The notes under the pieces were generated by a model, which saw only the letters and a list, made by a program, of their open reading frames with translations, ran no database searches and was not told the origin of the DNA. Positions 1 to 9,118 of a stretch of DNA of 64,000 nt are shown here, one piece after another. Origin of the DNA: Progne subis subis (lineage: Eukaryota > Chordata > Aves > Passeriformes > Hirundinidae); NCBI GenBank assembly GCA_022316685.1, contig JAKJHU010000057.1, positions 1-64,000 on the forward strand, given 5' to 3'. The position numbers and the translations under genes are program-made. Numbering within the stretch: position 1 is the first letter of the stretch; each line of letters opens with the position of its first letter.

Positions 1-785
1 AGCATTTTTGCTTTCATGCAAAACCACTCTCTATAAACTCCGTAGGACACGGAGGAGTCTGAGATTTCTCTGTGAAATCCCAGTCAGCTGGAAATACCCT
101 CTGCAAACAGGATATTCTTTATTATCCCTTGCTGGAGTAATTTCTAAAAATCCTAGATTGTAGCTTTTTATTGCTTCCGTTTCGGTGGCAGGACAGAGAC
201 AAAGTTTCCTATGTTATGAATTATACATTCAAACAATAACACATTAATTCAATTATTCAAAAATGACAAATGTTTATGTGCTGCGGTAGTGACTAAGGAA
301 CAGATTTGCTACTTCACGACAACTCCTACGTTTTTATCAATGGAGTTTTATATTATCCTATTGGGCCGGGAAGGAAACCAAACTCCACCAAGACACGCAG
401 TAAAATGGACCTGAACATAAATCGCAACTCTTTCATAAGAGCGTTTATTCTCGCATATAGCCCGGGCTATTTTATCAGTTTGACAATTGCCGGAGTTGTT
501 GTTATAAATCATCATAAGTAATTCCTGAAAGGGTGCGAGGCTGCTGGGGGGCGGGCGGAGACTGTAAATCTTTCTGTTTTATTGCTCTATGAACATATGC
601 TCCGATTGAAGAAGTCTTAGATCCTTTACTGGAGACAAATTCGCGCAAAGCTGGAGTCCCACCAGCCAAAGGATTAACATTTCCTTAATACTTTTAAAGT
701 CCCTTTTACGATATCTTAATTCTGGCGGTAGTGGCGAAGGTGCTCCTTTCTTTCAGCCGTCCTCCATTTTCACGTTAAATTTGCC
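1..785. promoter_or_regulatory. AT-rich, conserved-looking noncoding block at the left edge
   Basis: There is no coding frame with recognisable similarity. The DNA is AT-rich but not low-complexity, with homeodomain-type cores (TTTTATCAATGG near 334, ATAAATCATCATAAG near 505) and an octamer-like ATGCAAAA near 16. It may include the HOXD4 3' flank, because HOXD4 should lie just to the left. Regulatory status is inferred. Confidence 0.3.
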
Positions 786-883
786 TGTGGATTTTTTTTT
801 TTTTTTTTTTTTTGGTTGTTGTTGGGTTGTGTATTTTTTGTGGGTTCCCCCCCCCCCCCTTCCTTTCTTTCCCCCCGTGTTTA

Positions 884-925
<42 letters not shown>
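786..925. repeat. homopolymer tracts: T22, C13 and T40
   Basis: T runs at 792-813 and 886-925 flank a C run at 847-859, all within 135 bp. Such tracts mutate quickly and are often mis-sized in assemblies. Confidence 0.95.
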
Positions 926-928
<3 letters not shown>

Positions 929-1829
929 CACTAGACTCTGAAAAGACACCAAAGGGCTGGGAGGCTTTCTCCGGGGGGTTCCGAACTCTCAAAAGGCATT
1001 TTCTTCTAAATCTTCTTCGTGTTCTTTGCTCGTGTCCAGCTTTTCCCCTCGCACTTTTGTGTAGGAAGCTAAAGACCTCTCCGTCATCCAAAATGTCTAA
1101 ACAGCAGCCAGAATTATGTTCGGCTTTGTGTGCATGTACACAAGTATGCAGAACACGCTGTGCGTGTAGGGGTTGCTGTATGTACACACAGACACGCGAG
1201 CGCGGGGGGCTCGGCAAAACTACCCAGACATCAAAATATATGGCTGACTGAAAAGGATATAAAGAACCATTACCTCTTACTTGAGGCGAGATTTAAGTGC
1301 ATCATTTCGAAGAAATATAGGATTATAAATCCGAAGCCATACACAATAATTTACATTGAACTTATGTTTCCATCACTGGACTCCAATCTTTTTATAACTG
1401 GTTTGCAAAGTCAGGAAAAGCAATGTAATTTAGATAAATGTTACAATGCACTTACGGTTAGTATTGTAAGGTAATACGTTACTGTCACATCCCCATGCTT
1501 TGGATGGTAATGAAATCATAGCAGATGTTAGATTAGGTGTGGTGTATTTATAGCTACAGATATGTTACAAAAACGAAAAAATCAAACAGAGAAGCTAATA
1601 TACATATATATATATATTTTTTTTCTTTTGCCTAACTGGTATTGTTGGGGAGCTTTGTGGGCACACATGACAAATATACGCAGGGTTTACTCCACGTCTC
1701 TTCATACACACGGAGCAGGGAGGCAGGCTCAGGGCAGACACACACACGCACAAATGTCATGAGGGTTTTTTTCCCCAGCGCTTGTTTAGCCTCCAGACAG
1801 GGGTAGCCCCCACTGCCCCGCATCTTCCC

Positions 1830-2235
1830 GGTCCGGAAAAGGAGAAAGTAAAAAGTCGCGCAAGCCAGTGGGCCCAGGCGCCCGTCCGCCAGAGCAGCGT
1901 TGCTGCGGAGCTGCTCCCGGCACAGGCTCCCGACCGCAGCCGCTTCCAAATACCTCCTCTGTCTCCGCTGGGAATTTCTGCCCGCTGGGATCATCCCGCG
2001 GAATTCACCTTTTTCCCCCGCTCCGCCAGCCCCGCGGGGCGCGTAAGTGCGGGGGCCGCAGCCGCGGAGCGGTGCGGAGCGGTGCGGAGCGGTGCGGTGG
2101 GACAGCGGGCCGGGCAGCGCGGGCGGGCGCGCAGGGGCGCGGGGGCCGCCCGCCCCACGGGGCCCAGCGCGGCAGCCCCGCTGCGCGGGGGCGCGGGGAG
2201 CGCGCCAGCCTCGGCCCCGGCGCGCTGCTCTGCGA
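1830..2235. promoter_or_regulatory. CpG island with 10-bp tandem repeat
   Basis: A GC- and CpG-rich stretch ends abruptly at the E-box near 2237. It includes about 3.5 tandem copies of a GGTGCGGAGC unit (2064-2098). The overlapping long frames on both strands have no similarity to known proteins and are composition artefacts. Confidence 0.6.
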
Positions 2236-2330
2236 TCACGTGGGCCAATATGCCTGTATTTTAAGGCAGTGCCTATATTTCTGATTATAAAGGGATTTCT
2301 CCTTGCTCGCCCCCAAAATTCATCAATGGC
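2231..2330 (+). promoter_or_regulatory. candidate distal HOXD3 promoter (E-box, CCAAT, TATA-like, HOX-PBX site)
   Basis: Directly after a CpG island come CACGTG (2237-2242), CCAAT (2245-2249) and TATA-like GATTATAAAG (about 2283-2292). The CCAAT-to-TATA spacing fits a + strand start near 2315. ATTCATCA at 2318-2325 is the reverse complement of TGATGAAT, a TGATNNAT HOX-PBX site. E-box plus CCAAT combinations (USF and NF-Y) are known in Hox promoters. A strong donor (CAG/GTAAGC) follows at 2661. Assignment to HOXD3 is inferred. Confidence 0.4.
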
Positions 2331-2660
2331 CGCACGATTTAAAACCAAAACAAAACAAGAGCCGGCCAATTGCCGTCGTTGGTTCCGGGAGGCTGATGGC
2401 TAAAGGGTTGTGTGTTGATTTTTTTTTTATTTTTTTTTTTAAGCCCAACAAATTCCGATTTCCACTCGCTCTCTTTTATTGGTAGTTGAGCCTGAGCCTG
2501 TTCTATCGGGAATTCTGGTGTATGGAAATATTTGTAAAACCGCAAGATCAGGTTTAGGAGAGTATTGTCTGCAGACAAAGGGTGAAGGATATATTCTAAG
2601 AACTGCAAGCGCAGATCCCGAAAAGTGAGGAACCCAGGTTTATGATAAATTGATACACAG
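2315..2660 (+). ncRNA. possible untranslated first exon of HOXD3 (or a noncoding Hox transcript)
   Basis: This interval is bounded by the predicted start near 2315 and the strong donor ACACAG/GTAAGC at 2660/2661. Splicing to the acceptor at 8571-8572 would give a 5'UTR exon with an intron of about 5.9 kb. It contains no convincing coding frame. The call rests only on motif order and is speculative. Confidence 0.25.
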
Positions 2661-2662
2661 GT

Positions 2663-4800
2663 AAGCAACTGCATGACAAAATGGGACGTTTAACTTCAGG
2701 GGCTGTATTATCTCCTTTACGCAGAAACGGTCTGGAATTTGTTTGCAATCTCTGCCCGTAGTGGCTGCAAATATATGGAGTGGTCTCCACGTACCTGAAC
2801 GCTTTAAGCTGTATCTTCTTTTTACTATGTTCTTTAAATAAAAAGTAAACTCATTTGCAAAAGCTAGGGGAATACGTTTAACCCTATCCTTTCCCCAGTT
2901 TTCGGTGGTTTCAGGAAGGGAGTAACAGACAAACGAGGGAGAGAACTTTGCTGGATGCTCCGATTGCCAAAGTGAGATTAAGCATCACGTTAATGCGTTG
3001 CGGTGGTTAGCCGGGCAGGGGGTAGCCGTGTTGATTTGTAAAGGGCGATTTAAAATAGGCTCATCGGTAATGTAGCCCCTACATAGGATCTCTCAAATGT
3101 TCGTGCCAAGTGTCTTCCCAAACCCTTTTCCCTGGCAGTGCATCCTTAGTGGCTGTTGTTTTCCTTCCGCAGTTGTTTTAGTGCTGCTGTTACCGGTATG
3201 CTCATGCCTTCGAGTTACACATACAATTTGAAGCACGGCTTGATATTTATCTGCCGAGAAGTTTCTTGCCCTGCATTTGTGTGGTTTGATCAATAAGGCG
3301 GTGAGAAGATGCCTGAGGGGGACCGGTGCCTCTCTGGGTGGACTGGGGGTCTGGAAGCGACCACACAGCCTCCCCGCAAACATTTACAGCTCAGCTCCCG
3401 CTTGGGCTGTTGCAACTAGCCCGACTCTCCCAGGAACGCCTGTTTCTACCGACCATAGTCTTGCCTGGAGCCCGGCTGAGCTCTCGGTTATGTCTGTTGT
3501 AAAGCCCCTGTGCAAAGCCCAGCGTTGTGCTGTCGAGCAAGAGTGTGTGTAAGGTTGGAACGGACCCTGCCCTCCCCGAGTCACCCGGGCGAGTCCTCGG
3601 CGGGGGTCGGAGTGCCCCGAAGGAATAGGGTGGGAGGCCAGGGGAGAAGGAGAAAGTTAGGGTGTTTGTTTATTTATTTATTATTTTCAGTTGCGTGTTG
3701 CTTTGCTCGATCAGAAGTTAAAAGCACTGAACATTTTTCTTAGCTATATGCCTCCAAGCTGCTGGCCTGCCAAGTTAGTCAGCTGAATCCAATTACTGCG
3801 AGCAGCATTTCATTTGGCTCGATGGAAGCACTCACTTATAACTTCACCTAAAATTTCAATAATACCTATATTGGTCCCACGCCTGAATAATTCTAAAGAT
3901 TTCCCTGGGTTCAGCTCTGGCAACGTCTTCTCCGAGCTCTGGGAGACGAGCACAACCCCAGCGTGCCCAGACTCCTCTCTCCGCAGCACAAACTTTGGGG
4001 GTTATTCCTGTGGCCGTGGAAGTCTTGGTATTTGGCCAAGCTCTGGCTAAATAAAGCATGTCTAGAGCTAGAAGGCTATCGCTTGTGAGGCTGAGAAGCT
4101 GCTTCGGAAAGGGATGAGAAGTCGATAATTAATTAGGCACAAAATGAAAACTTACCGTGTTAATCAACAGCAGCTAACAATGACTCGGTTTGCAATATTA
4201 TGATCTCTCCGCTTAGGGGCTAAGGTGCAACTCACTTTAGGTTGCCTTCATACCCCGTGTAAAGTGCTATTTTTAATGAATTCTCTTTAAAAAAATAAAG
4301 CACTTAAAGTTGACATACGCCCACGTGAATACATTATATAAGACGTTACCGGGACAGGCCCGGGCCAGGAACCTGAGCGAGCATCATGTGTAATCATGAA
4401 GCTCCACTTCTCTAACTCCAGTTTGCCAGCATAAATTAAGGTGATTTGGAAGGGGAATGTAGCATCCTACTGAGTTTGGTTAGGGAGAGAGAAGACTTGG
4501 TGGAAAGTTGTAAGGTCTGTTGTGTTGTGAGCTATCGGAGGCGCTTCCGTTGGTTGTTCATTAAGTGGTGAGTTATTGCTATACGAGCCAAAGGTCATTT
4601 CAAAGGCTTATGGTGGCTAGATATCGTCTTTATAATGACCGGGGCTTCTTTGTGGGGGATTTTCTGGCGCTCTTAAGTTCTTAAAGTCCCGAACCGACAC
4701 ATTGCACAGACAAAGGCAAAATACTCGTTTCGAGACGCAAATGTTTGCAGCGCATTTTCAATGCTGGGACTTCTTCGCTTATCTTTGTCTCTGTCTTATT
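2663..4800. other. intergenic DNA with several conserved-looking AT-rich blocks
   Basis: No gene is recognised. Blocks near 3730-3890 and 4080-4420 are rich in homeodomain-type cores (CCAATTACTG, GATAATTAATTAG). Within the second are an E-box (CACGTG, 4322-4327) followed by TATATAAG (4335-4342), and a short hairpin with arms AAGTGCT (4262-4268) and AGCACTT (4299-4305). Enhancer or alternative-promoter function is only inferred. Confidence 0.3.
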
Positions 4801-5990
4801 CGGTATCGGGGGGGAGAAATGGAGGGAGACCCGGGCTAGCTTCGTTTCCGCGGAACTCCTCGCGGGCCGCGGGTGCGGGCAGCGGGAGAGGCACTTGTGA
4901 CCCTCGAAGGTGCCCGCAGCTCCCCCGCAAAAGCGCTCCCTTACCCCCGTGCGTGGCCTCCCCACACCCCGGCCCTGGCTGGACCGGGCGCTCGGCAGGG
5001 CAGGCGCGGTTCCGCGGCCGCTGCGCGGGGCCCGTCGGAGCGGCTGCCGCAGGCCGCCCTGCCCGGCTCCGACCCGCAACCGGAGTATTTTGCACGTTCG
5101 CTTGCTCCCCGCCTCTCTCAAAGCGCTATTAATAAATTAAGAGAAACATCTACCCTTTGTCTGGTAAAAGATCTGACACGGACGGAGAGACACGGTGAGG
5201 GGCTGCGGACGAGATGTGCATTTATTAACAAAGTCCTACGGAAGAAAGTCCAAAACAAAGCAGTTTCCGCTGAGAGTTATCACTTCTGTTGCAGGTCCGT
5301 GCCCACGGATTATCCAAAGGAACCTGAAGATCCTACTCACACAGTTAAAGTCAAAAATCAAGAAAAAACGTAAGTTTGGTGAGTTCTCTAAATTTCCTTT
5401 TCCGTCCATCTCTCGCTTTCCCTATCGCGACAGACCCATCGCAGGGAGCACGGCCCGGCCCCGGGCCTGGCCCCGGCCCAGGCTGGCCGAGCGGGGAGAG
5501 CTGCTCGGTCAAACCCGCCGCTCGGCACCCGGGGCACGCCGCCGCCCCAGCGTCAGATACAGAGCAGCCCGCAGACAGCCCCGCTGAAGCCGCCCCTGCT
5601 CCGCGGAAGCCGAGCCCGGCTGGGGGGCAGCCAAAGCCTGCACCCAGCCGCGGGGAGCGGGCTGCTCCCTGTGGGCGCTCCGAAGCTGGTTCAAGGGGCC
5701 CCACGGCGGCCAGCGCTCCGCGTCTTGCAGGGCCCCTTCGCGCTCCCCAGCGCTCTCAAGTGCCCGCAAAGTCGAGACATCCCCGGGCTCAGGCGCAGCC
5801 CCAGCGATGGGCGCCCAGCTGCCCTGCTTGCGGCCGGGTCCGGCGGCGGCTCCAGCGCTTTCCTTATATACAGGGCAGCCCCGGGCCGGCGGCCGGGAAA
5901 CGTGCCGAGCGGGGGATTCTTTTGCCGGGCTCCCTCCTACGCGCCGGCTGCTTTGCACTTCTGAAAGTGCCGGGGCTTGGGAAGTGTTTT
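4800..5990. promoter_or_regulatory. two CpG-rich islands with a TATA box between HOXD4 and HOXD3
   Basis: GC-rich segments at about 4800-5090 and 5430-5990 flank an AT-rich piece with a donor-like AACGTAAGT at about 5368. In the second island TCCTTATATACAGG carries TATATA at 5875-5880. Together they suggest an internal Hox promoter on the + strand, but no exon can be assigned. The long frames here are GC-composition artefacts on both strands. Confidence 0.35.
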
Positions 5991-5999
5991 CCTTTTCAT

Positions 6000-6240
6000 T
6001 CCTGGCCGGAGCGTTTACTGCCACGGCGCTAGCAGTCATAAATTTTGCTACAACCGCAATGACAGGTGCATTGATATGCACCCTGAGAGCTCCGGCTGCT
6101 TTAATAACCGTTTCGCTGGCCGCTCTCACCGCCTCTTATTTATTCGGTATCATATTAGATATTGATCCGAAGCAGAATTAAGTGTAGTGGAAGTTTTAGT
6201 AGAGAACTGCTTAATATGAAATTGTCGGGAGGAAAGAGAC
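6000..6240. promoter_or_regulatory. dyad-rich candidate regulatory element
   Basis: A non-repetitive block holds two inverted repeats: GGTGCAT-TGAT-ATGCACC at 6065-6082, and arms TTCGGTATCA (6143-6152) and TGATCCGAA (6163-6171) separated by an AT-rich 10-bp loop. Between them are several ATAA/TTAT homeodomain-type cores. Its composition contrasts with the CpG island just upstream. Regulatory role is inferred. Confidence 0.35.
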
Positions 6241-6569
6241 TGGCAGCGCCGGGCTGGTGCCAGCCTGGGCCGGCCGGGTTGTGCGCACAAGTGCGGGTGG
6301 ACGCCTGGGCTCCCAGCTGCTCCCCAGGCAGAGCCGTGAAAGGGTCGGCGTCCCCAAAAAGTGCTGGAACCAGCGGCAGGACAAAAAGCCCCATTATCAT
6401 GTGCAACGCCTAACAGTTCAGATGAGGTTAACCTTTCTGGAGAGGAGGAAGGGAAATCTGAAACACAGACATGGATACTTTGCGGTTTCCTACCCTTGGT
6501 GCCTCTAAGCCCACCTCCCACGGCTCAGCCTCACCATTTGGATGTCTCTTCTTTTTCTTTCTTCTCCCC

Positions 6570-6615
6570 CCCACCCCGCCCCCCCCAGTTTTTTTTGGTT
6601 TTTTTTTTTTTTTTT
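6570..6615. repeat. C-rich and T-rich low-complexity tract
   Basis: A run of C-rich sequence (CCCCCCACCCCGCC type) is followed by nearly uninterrupted T. This is simple sequence without coding potential. Confidence 0.9.
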
Positions 6616-6794
6616 CCCTGGAGGGTGTTTCTGGCCAAGTCACCAAGTGTTGAGCCCCCACTTTGGTGTTACCTACAAAAACATCACCCCGGGCCTTTCA
6701 CTCGTGGAAAATCAAACCCTGGATAGGTCTCCCTCTTTCTCTCCCTCTCTCTCTTTTTAAGATCTAAAGATGAGCCACCAAACAGTTGAGCATT

Positions 6795-6850
6795 GTCCGT
6801 GTGATTTATGGCCCATAGCCTCCTTTTTAGGTTCAAGCAGAGTTCACAAG
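6795..6850 (+). promoter_or_regulatory. DR5 retinoic acid response element with neighbouring HOX-PBX and SOX-like sites
   Basis: GGTTCA (6830-6835), a 5-bp spacer and AGTTCA (6841-6846) form a direct repeat matching RGKTCA-N5-RGKTCA at every position, the DR5 class bound by RAR-RXR. The same half-site pair occurs in the classical RARbeta2 and Hoxa1 DR5 elements. TGATTTAT at 6802-6809 is a canonical HOX-PBX bipartite site, and CATTGTC near 6791 is SOX-like. The position, 3' of HOXD4 and 5' of HOXD3, fits the known retinoid-dependent neural enhancer 3' of Hoxd4. Orthology to that enhancer is inferred. Confidence 0.6.
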
Positions 6851-7336
6851 CAGTTGGTATTTCAGAAAAGAAATAAGGCTTTTAACAGCTTAACAGCAAT
6901 ATTCTTTCTTAAGATTCAGTGTATTCTTTTGGGAACTATATTTCACAAGGCAAATAAAAGCCTATGCTTAAGGCAGTGCTGTGCTAACAAAAGTCCTCAG
7001 TCCAGACCGGTCCCGAAAATGTAGATGATAGAAGTGAGAAAAGAGCGACAGAGTTATTTGGACAAAAATACATCCATGACTCGTCAAGATTTTCACATGG
7101 TTTTAAAACTCATCTGTATCGCCACCGTCCATTTCTGCAGACTTTTTAAAATAAAATTTTCCGGGAGAGGAAAACAGTTCCATCAGCTCCACAAATCATC
7201 TCAAGCTTTTGTTTAGTAAAAAAAAGGATCCCGGCGGTCTGTGACACGGGATAAACTGCCGAGAGCGGCCGTGAATTGCAGCTCAGTGAGGCTATTTTGA
7301 CTTACAGAGATGTGTTTCCCGGTGAATTTTAGAGAT

Positions 7337-7367
7337 CAACGGTACTTGGCGGGACCAACGGTACTTG
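7337..7367 (+). repeat. 19-bp-period tandem repeat of CAACGGTACTTG
   Basis: CAACGGTACTTG occurs at 7337-7348 and again at 7356-7367 in the same orientation, separated by GCGGGAC. The flanks differ. The spacing is close to two helical turns, which could favour cooperative factor binding, though two copies may also be chance. Confidence 0.6.
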
Positions 7368-8570
7368 CCAGAGAAAGAAGAGGACTCTCATAGTATCGCT
7401 TAAGTATAGGCAGGAGAACTGTAATTGTCGGACACCTTTCAAAGATTTCTAGCTACTTTTCTCTGGTATGTGAGTAGGCTTAAATCCTGCAAAAATACTG
7501 CGAAAAGACTTCTTAAGGAAGTCTTAAGATATCTTGATTTACAGACTTACATTGTGAGGTGAAGTATGTGCTAGTATACAGAATTATCAGAAGTGTCAGA
7601 GAAAAAACCCCTATCCCACAAGAAAAATAAGAGCAGGGAATATTAAAAAGCCGCACCAAAATTGCAGGACAGTTTCCTTCTTGTACTAAGCACGGAGAAG
7701 TTTTGGGAGCAGCAAGGAGAAAGGTAACAGCACCCTGCCTCAAAACATCTGCCCTAAGGGGGAGCAGCCTCATGTAGGAGCCGGGGGGCGGGGAGGGGAG
7801 AGACATAAGTTTGCAGGCTGAAAAAAGAAAAGAACCCTCAAAAAATTATCTCAGATGTCTCAGGTTCTTTCTACCGGGTACAAATAAAAGGGACGAGAAA
7901 CGTTGGGTGAGGGAATTTAATTCATCACAGAATTAAAATAGGGGAGCTGACCTGCGACTTCCTTTATAGTGCAAAGTAAAGGGAGTGAATGGCGCCGGTT
8001 ATACTTTAACTCCGGAGGAATCCGGGGAAAGAAGAAGGGCGGGTTTACAAAGGGGACGGGATTTTTCTGCCTCTGCCCGGCCGCAGCCCGGGGTCCATCC
8101 ATCATGTCAACCGTGCACGGCCGTGCGCACGCGTGCGGGGCGCGGGGCGCGGATGCTCTCGGCAGAGCTGGGCCAGTGGGGCCTTGGGGACATCACCCAG
8201 CACAGTTGCTCACTGAGAGCTCCTGCCTACAATCGCGGCGTCCAACCCAGCCAAACTCGAGCGGGAACGTTCCAAAGACAACACAAAACAAATAAAACGT
8301 CCCCCAGAATGCTTCAAAAGGTGTCCTGTAGGAAGTCCCGCCAATGTGTTCCCGTTCCGTCCTGCGCCATCGCTCTCCGGTGGCTTTCCCCGCAGGGCCC
8401 CGGGTCCTTCCCTGTACTCCTTCCTCGATGTCTCCCAGCCCTCCCCTGGATGCGAGGCCGAGGCCGAGGGTGCCGGGGTGCGGGGGGTGCCGGGATCGGC
8501 CCGTGCCAGCCGCTACCAGCCGGTTTCCCCCTCTAAAAGTCTCTTTTGTGTCCCCGCTGTTTCCCTCCCC

Positions 8571-8622
8571 AGGTGGCTGCGAGCGGCCCGGGCCGACGAC
8601 GTGAGGCGCGGGGCGGCGGTCA
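8571..8622 (+). other. HOXD3: HOXD3 splice acceptor and 5'UTR immediately before the start codon
   Basis: A pyrimidine tract (GTTTCCCTCCCC) followed by AG at 8571-8572 is a good 3' splice site 50 bp before the ATG at 8623. It implies at least one untranslated exon further upstream. Vertebrate HOXD3 mRNAs are known to have upstream noncoding exons; the acceptor itself is inferred from sequence only. Confidence 0.55.
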
Positions 8623-9118
8623 ATGTTATTTGAGCGGGGGCCGCGGGCCTCGGCGATCGCAGAGCAGAGGATGCAGAAAGCCGCCTACTACGACAACGCG
8701 GGGCTCTTCGGGGGCTACACCTACAGCAAGGCCGACGCCTACCCCTACGGCGCGGCCCACCAGCCCTACGGCCAGGCCGGCTTGGACGGCGAGTACCCCG
8801 GCTCCGCCTGCTCCGTGCAGGGCTCGGCGCCCGGCCGCGGTCCGGCCCACAAGAGCAGCGAGCTGAGCGGGAGCTGCATGCGGCCGGGCGGGGGCGGCCC
8901 CGGGGGCAGTCAGCCCCCGGGGATCGGCGAGCATCAGCCGCCGGCCCTGCCGCCCTCCTCCCCGCCCAACCCCCCTCCCAGTGTGCCCCCTCCGAAAAAA
9001 GCCAAGGGGGGCCCCAACTCGTCCGGCTCGGCCAACACCACCCTCAGCAAGCAGATATTTCCTTGGATGAAGGAGTCCCGGCAGAACTCCAAGCAGAAAA
9101 GCACCTGCGCCCCCCCAG
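8623..9118 (+). CDS. HOXD3: HOXD3 coding exon 1
   Basis: It encodes residues 1-165 plus the first base of the Gly166 codon, including the N-terminal group-3 block, the proline-rich linker and the hexapeptide. It ends in CCCCCCAG followed by the GT donor at 9119-9120, leaving a phase-1 junction. The reading frame runs on past the donor to 9255, but that part has no Hox3 similarity and is intron. Confidence 0.95.

Noticed and set aside
1632..2403. Several long overlapping open frames on both strands (up to 245 codons)
   Set aside because: They lie in a CpG island, are Arg/Ala/Gly/Pro-rich in every frame and match no known protein. Lack of stop codons follows from GC composition.
4591..4609. 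AGGTCATTTCAAAGGCT as a second DR5 retinoid element
   Set aside because: The second half-site (AAGGCT) does not fit RGKTCA.
4681..6181. Overlapping open frames of 100-218 codons on both strands
   Set aside because: Same GC-composition effect; no recognisable domain, no Hox similarity and no consistent splice context.
1..8570. MIR10B or HOXD4 expected near the left side
   Set aside because: I searched for the miR-10b mature sequence and for a group-4 homeodomain or hexapeptide and found neither; both should lie left of the window.
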